Assembly (NCBI RefSeq): GCF_026626635.1
Contig: NZ_JAPNKA010000001.1
Location: forward strand, 13,084,001-13,148,000
Length of the DNA stretch: 64,000 bases
Direction of reading: 5' to 3'
Origin: Archangium lansingense
GTDB taxonomy: Bacteria > Myxococcota > Myxococcia > Myxococcales > Myxococcaceae
Positions 15,815 to 24,319 of this stretch are shown piece after piece. Below the pieces are notes generated by a model, which was not told where the DNA came from, ran no database searches, and saw only the letters and a list, made by a program, of their open reading frames with translations. The translations under genes were made by a program, and so were the position numbers. Positions within the stretch are counted from its first letter, which is position 1. Every line of letters starts with the position of its first letter.

Positions 15815-16532
15815 AGCGCACGGGCACCTCGCGGATGTCCAGCTCCTCCAGGCCCAGCCGCCGCACCGTCTCCACGAAGCGCTCGGTGCCGATGAAGATG
15901 GTCTCGAAGTCGCTCAGCCGGAACAGGTCCGTGTGCGTGGGCAGTGACGCCACCTCCAGCATGGGCTCCTCCGGGAAGGTGTAGTTGTCACAACCGCACT
16001 TGGGACACGCAGGGCGCCGATCCGGAGGGGTGCAGTCCGGATGCAGCCGGCCGTGCGGCAGGACTTCCAGCTCCAACAACTCGGGGTGTTTCTTCTGGCG
16101 GAAGCGCAGCTCCGTCGGGAAACCGCGCAGGCCGCGCACTCCCTCGGCTTGCAGCTTCTCCAGCGCCTCGCGATGTATCAGCGGCATCTCGACGTAATAG
16201 AAGAACAGGGGGCTGAAGGTGCCCGAGGCCGTGCCCACCAAGGGGCCGAATTTCGCACCCGGCAGCAACTGGCCTCCGGGTGGCACCCTTGGCCGCACCA
16301 GCTCACGCAGCCGCACGAACTCGTCGAGGGGCTCTGGCCGGGCCTTCTCGTACTCGCCGCGCTCGGCCAGGGTGGACAGGTCCGCGCCCGGATATGCGGT
16401 CATTCCTCCCGCCCACGTGGCTTTACATTCGGGGCAACGAATCCCGGGCAGGCTGCCCCACTTGTGCCTGGCTCTGAGCGTACCGGTGTACTTCGACTCC
16501 CGCGGTGTCCGGAGCCTGTAGAACCTCGTCAT
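15813..16532 (-). CDS. SitI6-like double-CXXCG immunity protein
   Basis: A 239-residue soluble protein. The ATG at 16532 is seven bases after the toxin gene stop with GGAGG upstream. Two zinc-ribbon-like motifs are present: CPECKA near the N-terminus and CPKCGCDNY in the C-terminal third; the arrangement matches the double-CXXCG family found as paralogues in Myxococcus. In that genus such proteins are the immunity partners of SitA lipoprotein toxins. The preceding gene encodes a lipoprotein of exactly that kind, so the pair is best read as toxin plus cognate immunity. The first motif here is CPECK, not CPECG. Confidence 0.8.
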   Translation of the reverse strand: MTRFYRLRTPRESKYTGTLRARHKWGSLPGIRCPECKATWAGGMTAYPGADLSTLAERGEYEKARPEPLDEFVRLRELVRPRVPPGGQLLPGAKFGPLVGTASGTFSPLFFYYVEMPLIHREALEKLQAEGVRGLRGFPTELRFRQKKHPELLELEVLPHGRLHPDCTPPDRRPACPKCGCDNYTFPEEPMLEVASLPTHTDLFRLSDFETIFIGTERFVETVRRLGLEELDIREVPVR

Positions 16533-16536
16533 CTCG

Positions 16537-17214
16537 TCACCTGCCTCCGCGCGCATACGGAACGATGGGCCCCGTCAGCTCGAAGCGGAAGATGAGCTCT
16601 CCGGCATGACGGTAGATTTCCTCGGGAAATGCATTGGGCTTCGCATCCTTGAAGTCCAGCCAGGCCTGGTTCCACCTGCCCCCCCTGGACCCCTGGCTGT
16701 GGATACGGATGTGGACATGCTCGGGGATGAGCATGGTGTACTGATGAATGTCGGGTACCCCTCGCGCATGAAACCACTCCCGAAGCTCCTGAGCCTGGGG
16801 AAAGAGGTGGTGCTTGACCCAGCGGCCCGGAGGCAGGGCGGGCAGCGGCGGCTTGGGGTCGAAGTGCCGGTTGAAGCGGAAGGTGAGAACGGGCCGGGTG
16901 TTGCGTGGCCAGCCGATGGGACGGCCCCTCCACCCACGAGGCGTGGGGCCTGGAATGTAGAGGGACCCCCCTCCCCGCGACGCCAGCAGCACCTCTTCAT
17001 CACCTACCACCTCCTGGCAGTGGAAGAAGCCGCACTCCTCCCCGTCCTCCTGGCACAGCAGGACGAGACTGCGCTCGTCCTCACAACCCTCCTCCCACGT
17101 CGCCACCACCTCGGGCTCGGGTGTTGGGCTGCCTTCCTGGAGAACCGGGCTCGTGGTGGCGCACGCCAAGAGGCTTCCCACCAGCAGCAGGCAAAGGGTT
17201 CGGAGCGGTCGCAT
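16537..17214 (-). CDS. SitA6-like lipoprotein toxin
   Basis: A 225-residue protein with a lipoprotein signal (CLLLVGSLLAC, Cys 18). A middle region with several Cys (GCEDERSLVLLCQEDGEEC) leads to a C-terminal domain with WVKHHLFPQAQELREWFHARG, DIHQYTMLIPEHVHIRIH and GGRWNQAWLDF. The His-rich pattern resembles HNH/AHH-type nuclease toxins and the TIGR02269/DUF2380-type lipoproteins of Myxococcus, of which SitA toxins are members. SitA toxins are handed to neighbours by TraA/TraB-dependent outer membrane exchange and kill non-kin. The immunity gene follows seven codon-free bases later. Family assignment rests on motif memory and gene pairing. Confidence 0.75.
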   Translation of the reverse strand: MRPLRTLCLLLVGSLLACATTSPVLQEGSPTPEPEVVATWEEGCEDERSLVLLCQEDGEECGFFHCQEVVGDEEVLLASRGGGSLYIPGPTPRGWRGRPIGWPRNTRPVLTFRFNRHFDPKPPLPALPPGRWVKHHLFPQAQELREWFHARGVPDIHQYTMLIPEHVHIRIHSQGSRGGRWNQAWLDFKDAKPNAFPEEIYRHAGELIFRFELTGPIVPYARGGR

Positions 17215-17290
17215 GGGCCGTGGATTCTACCCGCCAGACGGCGGGCATTCCCGGCTCCCGTGCTGGACGACCTCGCGCAGTAGGTGTGCC

Positions 17291-20233
17291 TCACCCCACC
17301 CGGGCGCCCGCGTCCCCGCGCCCGGCGAGCCGCGCCACCGCTTCCACGAGCGTCGCCGGCTCCAGCGGCTTCGCCAGGTGCACCTGGAAGCCCGCGCGGT
17401 AGGCCCGCCGCGCATCCTCGGCGCTCGCATAGGCCGTCAGCGCAATCGCTGGCACCCACTGGTCCCTCGCCTCGGCCCACGCCCTCACCTTCCTCAAGAG
17501 CGAGTGCCCGTCCTCCCCCGGCAGGCCAATGTCGGACACCAGCACCTCCGGCATCGACTCCCTCAGCCGCTCCATCGCCTCGGCCGCGGTGCTCGCCGTG
17601 CCCACCACCGCGCCCCGCTCACGCAGCATCAGCGCAATCAACTCGCGTGCGTCCGCCGCGTCCTCCACCAGCAGCACCGTCACCCCGTCCAGCCTCACCT
17701 CCGGCGCCGGAGCCTCCGCTCCCGGCAACGCCTCCGGCTTCGTCTCTGGCAGCACCGCCGGCACCGGCAGCGTCACCGTGAAGGTGGAGCCCTTCCCCTC
17801 CCCCGCGCTCTCCGCCCGCACCTGCCCTCCGTGCAGCCCCACCAGGTGGTGGACGATCGCCAGCCCCAATCCCAGTCCGCCGTGCTCGCGCGTCGCCGAG
17901 CCGTCCGCCTGCCAGAAGCGCTCGAAGAGGTGCGGCACGAAGTCCGCGCGAATCCCCTTCCCCGTGTCCGTCACCCGAACCCACAGCTCGCGCTCGTTGC
18001 GCTCCACCCGCACCTGCACCCGCCCTCCCCCCGGAGTGAACTTCACCGCGTTCACCAGCAGGTTCCAGCACACCTGCTGCAATCGTCCCGGGTCCCCCAC
18101 CAGCATCGCCGTGCCGTTGCCGCCCACGTCCACCTCGAGCGACAGCGACACTCCCTTCTGCTCCGCGTGCGGCTTCACCACCTCCACCGCCGCCTGCACC
18201 ACCCCCACCAGGTCCACGCCCCGCCGGTGCAGCGTCAGCTTCCCGGTGATGATGCGAGACACATCCAGCACGTCTTCAATCAACTGCGCCAGCGTGCGCG
18301 CGTTGCGCTCGATGACGCCCAGCCCCTTCTCCACCGCCTTCGCGTCGTTCTGCCGGTTGCGCAGCATCTGCGTCCAGCCCAGCACCGCCGTCAGCGGCGT
18401 GCGCAGCTCATGGCTCATCACCGCGAGGAACTCGTCCTTGGCGCGGTTGGCCGCCTGCGTCTCCGCCATCAGCCGCGTGTTCTCGATCGCCACCGACGCC
18501 ATGCGCGCCAGCTGCACGAGAATCGCCTCGTCCTCGGAGCTGAAGTCCCCCTCGTACCGGTCCGAGAGCTGGATGAGGCCCAGGTTGCGCCCATCCCGTC
18601 CCACCAGCGGCGCCGCCAGCCACCCACGCATGGGCGGGTGCTTCGCTGGATGCCGGCCAAAGCCTCGCCAGGCCGGGTGCCCCTCCAGCTCCGGCTGCGT
18701 CAGCCGCATGGGCAGGTTCAGCCGGCACACCCAGGTGTAGATGCCCGTGCCCTCCGAGGGCTCCTTCCACTCACGCCACGCCCCATACTTGTCCGACACC
18801 GACACCGAGTGGATGGCCCGCGCCCAGCTCCCCTCCTCCGTCAGGCTCGTCATCGACTGGTGCGCGCCAATCACCTCGCGCGCCTGCTCGGTGACGGCCT
18901 TGAGCACATGCTCGACGGTATCCGCCTCACTGATGACGAGCGCGGCGCTGGCCAACCCCTGCAACTGCACGGCATGGTGCTGCTCCCGCGCGAGCAGCCG
19001 CTCCAGCTCGGCCTCACCCTGGCGCTGGCGCGTAATGTCCCGATGGGCTCCCACCCACTCGCGCACCGAGCCGTCCTTCTCCAGCACCGGCACCGCACGC
19101 GCCAGCATGTGACGGTACGAGCCGTCGTGGTGCCGCAGCCGATGCTCCACCAGGAAAGAGGCGTGCGTGGAGAGCGCGTCCTCCCAGGCCCGCACGGTGC
19201 GCTCGCGATCCTCCGGGTGCACCGCGTCCAACCAGCCCCAGCCCTGGTACTCCTCACGCGACTGCCCGGTGAAGGAACTCCAGCCCGGCTGGGCCTCCAC
19301 GAACTCGCCCGAGGGCGGCGTGGCCCAGATGATGTCCGAGGTGGCCGTCACCAGCGAGCGGAAGCGCTCCTCGCTGTACCCCAGGTCGCGAGCCAGCGCC
19401 TCGGCGGTGCCGCGCGAGCGCACCAGGTCCGTCACGTCGTAGGCGAAGATGGCCACGCCCTCCACCCGTCCAGCGGCGTCGCGCTGGGGGTGGTAGGCGA
19501 TGTCGAAGAACATCTCCTCCGGCGGCGAGCCCACCGTGCGCGGCACCTTCACCGGCCGGGCGCGGCCCACGTACGAGCTGCCGGTGGTGTACACCCGGTC
19601 CATCACCTCGAAGACGCCCTGGCCCGCCAGCTCCGGCAGGGCCTCGCGCACCGGCTGGCCCACCATGTCCCGGCTGCCGTGAAAGCGCCGGTGCAGCAGG
19701 TTGGAGAAGACGAAGCGGTGCTCGGGGCCGCGGGTGATGCTGACGGCGGCCGGCGCCAGCATCAGCATCTCCTGGAAGCGGGTGCGCTCACCTTCCACGG
19801 CGGTACGCGCCGTCTGCTCCGCGGACAGCAGCCGCACCCGCTCGTTCTCCGCCAGGCGCCGCTCCGTCACGTCCCGGCTGAAGACCACGAGGCCCTCACC
19901 CGAGGGGAAGGCACGCGACTCCAGCCACACCCCGCCGGGCGCGAAGAAGTCCTCCAGCGACACCAGGGTGCGCGCGTCCATGGCACGGCGCCAGGCCGGG
20001 GCGAAGGCGCTCTCGGCCACCTCGGGCAACGCCGTCCACAGCTCCTGCCCCAATAGCTGCTCGCGCGAGCGACCCAACAGCCGCTCGAAGACGGCGTTGA
20101 GCCACACCAGGCGCCAGGCCCCATCCACCACGAGAATGCCGTCGGTGACGCCGTCCAGCAGCGGATCAACCCCCGCCGGGGCCCCGCTCTCCAGCCCCCC
20201 GGTTGGAGTTCTTGACGGCTCGTGGATTGCCAT
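17291..20233 (-). CDS. Hybrid sensor histidine kinase (PAS-PAS-PAS-GAF-HisKA-HATPase-REC)
   Basis: A 980-residue soluble kinase. Three PAS-type sensor domains occupy about residues 20-440 (PAC-like ends VVFSRDVTERR, GVAIFAYDVTDL and WVGAHRDITRQRQ). A GAF-like domain follows (about 450-590, with GLIQLSDRYEGDFSSEDE). The HisKA phosphoacceptor is in MSHELRTPLTAVLG (His about 607); the ATPase has NLLVNAVKFTPGG, DTGKGI and GGLGLGLAI. A C-terminal receiver carries VLLVEDAADAR and the phosphoacceptor Asp in SDIGLPGEDGH (about 899). No membrane segment, so it senses cytoplasmic signals. There is no response-regulator gene next to it; output must go elsewhere. Confidence 0.93.
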   Translation of the reverse strand: MAIHEPSRTPTGGLESGAPAGVDPLLDGVTDGILVVDGAWRLVWLNAVFERLLGRSREQLLGQELWTALPEVAESAFAPAWRRAMDARTLVSLEDFFAPGGVWLESRAFPSGEGLVVFSRDVTERRLAENERVRLLSAEQTARTAVEGERTRFQEMLMLAPAAVSITRGPEHRFVFSNLLHRRFHGSRDMVGQPVREALPELAGQGVFEVMDRVYTTGSSYVGRARPVKVPRTVGSPPEEMFFDIAYHPQRDAAGRVEGVAIFAYDVTDLVRSRGTAEALARDLGYSEERFRSLVTATSDIIWATPPSGEFVEAQPGWSSFTGQSREEYQGWGWLDAVHPEDRERTVRAWEDALSTHASFLVEHRLRHHDGSYRHMLARAVPVLEKDGSVREWVGAHRDITRQRQGEAELERLLAREQHHAVQLQGLASAALVISEADTVEHVLKAVTEQAREVIGAHQSMTSLTEEGSWARAIHSVSVSDKYGAWREWKEPSEGTGIYTWVCRLNLPMRLTQPELEGHPAWRGFGRHPAKHPPMRGWLAAPLVGRDGRNLGLIQLSDRYEGDFSSEDEAILVQLARMASVAIENTRLMAETQAANRAKDEFLAVMSHELRTPLTAVLGWTQMLRNRQNDAKAVEKGLGVIERNARTLAQLIEDVLDVSRIITGKLTLHRRGVDLVGVVQAAVEVVKPHAEQKGVSLSLEVDVGGNGTAMLVGDPGRLQQVCWNLLVNAVKFTPGGGRVQVRVERNERELWVRVTDTGKGIRADFVPHLFERFWQADGSATREHGGLGLGLAIVHHLVGLHGGQVRAESAGEGKGSTFTVTLPVPAVLPETKPEALPGAEAPAPEVRLDGVTVLLVEDAADARELIALMLRERGAVVGTASTAAEAMERLRESMPEVLVSDIGLPGEDGHSLLRKVRAWAEARDQWVPAIALTAYASAEDARRAYRAGFQVHLAKPLEPATLVEAVARLAGRGDAGARVG

Positions 20234-20433
20234 GGACTCGGGCCTCAGGCTTAGCAGAGCGCGCTGACGGCTGCTCGGGGGTGGGGGTTGGACTGTCGAG
20301 CGCAGGCCGTTCCGAGGTGGGAGTAGTTGACACCTGGGGGTGCCTGAAGCCGCCCGGGGAGGGAGGAGGCGACCCGGAAGCCTGTGACCTTGTGCGGCCG
20401 GGACGCATCCGTTAGCAGTCGGGGCCGGCCCCC

Positions 20434-21078
20434 ATGTCCACCGACGTCCCGACTCCGAATCCGCCGCGCTCCTCGAAACACTTCCTGTGGGGAGGGCTGG
20501 CCGCCGCCGTGTGCCTGATGCTGCTCGGGGTGGGGTTGGCCTTGCCCCGGGAGAAGCCCCTGGAGCGGCTCGGCAGGCTCCCGGCCTTCAGCTTCACCCG
20601 CCAGGACGGCCAGCCCTTCGGCCTGAAGCAGCTCGAGGGCCGTCCCTGGGTGGCCAACTTCATCTTCACCCGCTGCCCCACCATCTGCCCCGTCTTCACG
20701 CGGAAGATGGCGGGTGTGCAGAAGCAGACGGCGGGCCTGGGTGAGCTCGCGCTCATCTCCTTCTCGGTGGACCCGAAGTACGACACCCCCGAGCGCCTCA
20801 CCGCCTATGCCGAGAAGCACGGGGCGGACCCGGCGCGCTGGAGCTTCCTCACCGGCGAGTACGAGCAGCTCAAGGACACCATCGTCGGCGGCTTCAAGAT
20901 CGCCATGGGCCGGGAGGACGGCGCGGACGAGAACGACATCGCCAGCATCTTCCACGGCTCGCACTTCGTGCTGGTGGACCGGACGGGGGAGATTCGTGGC
21001 TACTACAACAGCGAGCACGACGACGACGTGGCGCGGCTGGTGCTCGACGCCGAGCGGCTGGTGAAGAGCGGCGAGTAG
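20434..21078 (+). CDS. SCO1/SenC-family copper-binding thioredoxin-like protein
   Basis: A 214-residue protein with one N-terminal membrane anchor (HFLWGGLAAAVCLMLLGVGLAL). The thioredoxin-fold domain carries the copper-binding CPTICP motif (CxxxC) in ANFIFTRCPTICPVF and the distal His in FHGSHFVLVDRTG, complete for a SCO protein. SCO1 delivers copper to the CuA site of cytochrome c oxidase or acts as a redox switch. It stands alone here, ending in a bidirectional terminator shared with the convergent gene. Confidence 0.9.
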   Translation: MSTDVPTPNPPRSSKHFLWGGLAAAVCLMLLGVGLALPREKPLERLGRLPAFSFTRQDGQPFGLKQLEGRPWVANFIFTRCPTICPVFTRKMAGVQKQTAGLGELALISFSVDPKYDTPERLTAYAEKHGADPARWSFLTGEYEQLKDTIVGGFKIAMGREDGADENDIASIFHGSHFVLVDRTGEIRGYYNSEHDDDVARLVLDAERLVKSGE

Positions 21079-21099
21079 CACCCGGCGGCGGAAAACAGG

Positions 21100-21135
21100 A
21101 AGGGCCGGCCTCCCGTATAGGGAAGACCGGCCCTT
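21100..21135. terminator. Bidirectional terminator
   Basis: AAGGGCCGG (21100-21108) pairs with CCGGCCCTT (21127-21135), with a second short inner pairing CTCCC/GGGAAG. It sits between the convergent SCO1 and 21165-21587 genes, with short A and T tracts outside the stem. Confidence 0.7.
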
Positions 21136-21164
21136 TCTACGCCGCGCCCTGGAGCGCGAGGGGC

Positions 21165-21587
21165 TCAGGCCGCCTCGAGCAGCTTCTGGGCGTGGGCGTG
21201 GGCGAAGATGTTCTGCAGGTTGATGCCACCCTGGGGCGGCAGGGCGTCGCCGACCTTCTTGGCGATGCCACCGACCGTCTCGGCCAGGTCACCCAGCTTC
21301 TTGATGGTGGGCATGGCCTTGGAGAGCACGCCCAGGCCACCCAGCGGACCGCTGGCCACGAAGGACAGGGCCTTATCCAGGAACTTGTCGGCGAAGGGCT
21401 TGATGAAGTTGCCGATGCCGAAGGGGAGCTTGTCCAGCGCGCCGCCCACCAGCTTCTTCACGGGGGCCATGATCGCGTCCAGGGGCTTCTGGAGGAAGTT
21501 GGTCACCTTGCCGACCACGTCCGCGACCTTGCCCACCGTCTTCGCGATACCGCCGATTGCCTTGCCGATGCTCTTCAGAAAGCCCAT
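21165..21587 (-). CDS. Gly/Lys-rich amphipathic protein of unknown function
   Basis: A 140-residue protein without signal peptide. It is built of repeating amphipathic helices in which Gly, Lys and hydrophobic residues alternate (FLKSIGKAIGGIAKTVGKVA, KKLVGGALDKLPFGIGNFIK, LGDLAETVGGIAKKVGDALP), ending in a His/Ala-rich tail (FAHAHAQKLLEAA). The pattern resembles membrane-active peptides and some bacteriocins, but also phage- or needle-like structural proteins. The neighbours give no clear hint, and I do not recognise the family. Confidence 0.65.
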   Translation of the reverse strand: MGFLKSIGKAIGGIAKTVGKVADVVGKVTNFLQKPLDAIMAPVKKLVGGALDKLPFGIGNFIKPFADKFLDKALSFVASGPLGGLGVLSKAMPTIKKLGDLAETVGGIAKKVGDALPPQGGINLQNIFAHAHAQKLLEAA

Positions 21588-21709
21588 GGTCGTGCCCCTG
21601 TGTCCCCGGGTGGGGAAGACGAATTCTCGAGTGTTGGAAGCGGCCCCAGCGTCGCTGGGGAGTACAAAAGGATTATCGGAGGTGGGATTTTCGAGTTGCG
21701 TGTGGGATT

Positions 21710-22147
21710 TCAGACCCGCCCCGGGCCGCCCTTGCGCATCTGGTTGAGCAGCTCCTGACGATTCTCGGGGTCATCCGAGGCCAGGGGCTTCTGGCCCTCG
21801 GTGCCCTGCAGAGAGGGCTTGCCCGCGGAGGAGGGGGCGCTGTCGAACCCGGACTTGTCGAAGCGGGGGCCCTCGATGCCCAGCTCGCCCTTGGCGCCGG
21901 CGACGAAGAACTGACCCACCTCCTCGGGGGTGGGCGGCTCGTAGCCCGCGGCACGCAGCTCCGCGTCATCGGCCACCTGGAGCATCGGCTGCTTGTCCGG
22001 GTTCTGGGCGTAGTCGAGCACCAGCTCCACGTAGGCCTCCAGCTCCATGCCCACCGACTTCGCAATGCGCTTGGTGTCGGGATCGGCGAGGAGCTCGGCG
22101 CGGACCTTCTCCACGGGCTTCTTCAGACGCGGCTTCTGCTGGGACAT
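21710..22147 (-). CDS. Small acidic/charged protein of unknown function
   Basis: A 145-residue soluble protein. The first ~75 residues are helical and charged (KRIAKSVGMELEAYVELVLDYAQNP), the rest is Pro/Gly/Ser-rich and probably disordered (FDSAPSSAGKPSLQGTEG). No family recognised. It lies between the amphipathic protein gene and the macrodomain gene on the same strand. Confidence 0.6.
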   Translation of the reverse strand: MSQQKPRLKKPVEKVRAELLADPDTKRIAKSVGMELEAYVELVLDYAQNPDKQPMLQVADDAELRAAGYEPPTPEEVGQFFVAGAKGELGIEGPRFDKSGFDSAPSSAGKPSLQGTEGQKPLASDDPENRQELLNQMRKGGPGRV

Positions 22148-22227
22148 GAGGCGGCTCCAGTCAAGGAAAAGCTGAGTAGCCGGGACTCTACTTCAGCCCT
22201 CCAGAGGGAGCCAGAACACCCCCGTAC

Positions 22228-22764
<537 letters not shown>

Positions 22765-22917
22765 GGAGCGCTCCTGAGAAGAGGGGCCTGGCGGACGAGC
22801 AAGCGCTGAAGGGCCTGACCGCCGTGCGGACGGCTCAAATTTTGACGCAGTGCTCCCAACCCAATCCAGCGTGCATACCTTGGCCGGAAAGACACGGGAC
22901 AAGGAAGGGACACACGC

Positions 22918-23451
22918 ATGGCGACCATTGGGACGCGTCTGGTGGAGAGGCTGAAGGACGAGGCGCTGCGCCTGGGCACCCAAGGGGTGCGGTGGGTGGT
23001 GGAGAGCACCGTCTCGGCCGTGAGGACGGTGGACCGGCTGCAGCAGGAGTGGATCCCCCGGGAGCAGCGGAGTGCGGGGGCAAAGCGAGGGCCGGCCGGA
23101 GAGGACGCGGCGATGGAGCACCAGCGGCGGGAGCGCACCTTGTACCGGCCCCCACCCGAGCGGAAGGTGGTGGGCCGTCCGGCGAAGCAGGTGCGAACAG
23201 AGGCCCAGGCCACGGCGGAGCTCGTGTTGGCGGAGGCGAGGGCCGCGAAGGAGCGCCTCAAGAAGGCCCAGTCTGCGCCCCGGCCGCTGAAGGTCTCCGC
23301 CGAGGCCGAGGAGACCCCGAAGCGGCGGACGACGCGCAAGACGGTGCGGACGCAGGGGCGCAAGACGACGCCGACGGCGGCGGCCCCCAAGCGCGTCACG
23401 GCCCCGAAGGAAGGCTTCAAGGCGAAGCGAGGCCAGAAGCACAAGCACTGA
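22918..23451 (+). CDS. Lys/Arg-rich basic protein of unknown function
   Basis: A 177-residue protein with a good ribosome binding site. The first ~55 residues are an amphipathic helix-rich segment (LVERLKDEALRLGTQGVRWV); the last ~70 residues are very basic and Ala/Thr/Lys-rich (KRRTTRKTVRTQGRKTTP, KAKRGQKHKH), like histone-H1-type tails. DNA or RNA binding is an inference from composition only. The gene ends upstream of a REP-like hairpin. Confidence 0.65.
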   Translation: MATIGTRLVERLKDEALRLGTQGVRWVVESTVSAVRTVDRLQQEWIPREQRSAGAKRGPAGEDAAMEHQRRERTLYRPPPERKVVGRPAKQVRTEAQATAELVLAEARAAKERLKKAQSAPRPLKVSAEAEETPKRRTTRKTVRTQGRKTTPTAAAPKRVTAPKEGFKAKRGQKHKH

Positions 23452-23491
23452 GCCACCAGGCCCCCTACAAAGCCCCCTACCCGCGCAACCA

Positions 23492-23526
23492 CCCCTCTCC
23501 CCTCGGGAGAGGGTCGGGGTGAGGGT
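23492..23526 (+). repeat. REP-like intergenic hairpin repeat, copy 2
   Basis: CCCCTCTCCCCTCGGGAGAGG core with a GTCGGGGTGAGGGT tail, between two convergent genes, where it may also serve as terminator. Confidence 0.8.
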
Positions 23527-23564
23527 ATCCGGACCCCAGGCTGAACCCGTGCCGTGTGGCCGTG

Positions 23565-24179
23565 TTACCTGCGCGTGACCTTGGGCGAAGTAGCGCGAGG
23601 GGCCGCCTTGGAACGCAAGCGCGAGCTCTTCACGGTGATGCCCGAGGCCTTCATCTGAGCGGCCTTCTCGGCGGCGAGCCGGTCGGCCTCGGCCTTGCGA
23701 GCGACCTCGTCAGCGACGAGCTGAGCGCGGCGCTGGGCGATGAGCTCGCGCATGCCGTCGAGGGTGAGGTCCACCTGGGCGAGGTGGAGGCGGTAGAGGA
23801 GGTCCTCGCGCAGAGTCCCCTTGGAGCGGGCCAGCTCGACGCCGCCGGAGAGGCCGACGACGATTTTGGGCCGCTCCTCCTGGGTCTGGAGGCAGCGGAC
23901 GATGAGCCCCTGGGCGGGGATGCTGATGCGAGCCACGTCGGGGATGAACAACACCCCACGAGGCTGCCGGAGAGCGTCGCCGACCTGCTCGGTCTGGCGG
24001 ACCTCCACCAGGGGCCCCTCCTTGGAAAAGTTCCTCGCCGCCGTCGCCGCCCACGTGCGCCGCTCATCTTCCGTGCCGCCGCTCAGGAGCACCGAAGCGC
24101 GGTTCGCTACAAGCTCCTCTTCGCGGTACCCTCGCGGTGTCAAAGGCAGACCTCCCCCGTCGTTGACTGCTTTTGACAA
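23565..24179 (-). CDS. Degenerate sigma-54-activator-type AAA+ domain protein
   Basis: A 204-residue protein starting with TTG at 24179. The middle part resembles the second half of the AAA+ domain of NtrC-type activators: GVLFIPDVARISIPAQGLIVRCLQ (Walker-B-like strand plus following helix) and KGTLREDLLYRLHLAQVDL, which mirrors the FREDLYYRLNVV motif. There is no Walker A, no GAFTGA loop and no helix-turn-helix, so it cannot work as a normal activator. The tail is basic and Ala/Lys-rich (SKAAPRATSPKVTRR). It may be a regulatory relic or adaptor. Confidence 0.6.
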   Translation of the reverse strand: MSKAVNDGGGLPLTPRGYREEELVANRASVLLSGGTEDERRTWAATAARNFSKEGPLVEVRQTEQVGDALRQPRGVLFIPDVARISIPAQGLIVRCLQTQEERPKIVVGLSGGVELARSKGTLREDLLYRLHLAQVDLTLDGMRELIAQRRAQLVADEVARKAEADRLAAEKAAQMKASGITVKSSRLRSKAAPRATSPKVTRR

Positions 24180-24319
24180 AGCCTAACGCAAATCGGGTTT
24201 CCCGTCGAACCCGGCAACGTCTCAGGGGCCGGTAAACCAGCCCCGCACGCGGAAATCCCCCAGTCTTTCCACGGAGTTGCAAAAGTAGCGGGGAACCGCA
24301 CGAGACCTGTCGAGGAGGG

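Noticed and set aside
17153..20056. A 967-codon open frame on the plus strand opposite the hybrid kinase gene
   Set aside because: It is His/Arg/Pro-rich low-complexity sequence produced by the GC-rich codon bias of the minus-strand kinase, which has complete domain motifs; no ribosome binding site or domain is seen.
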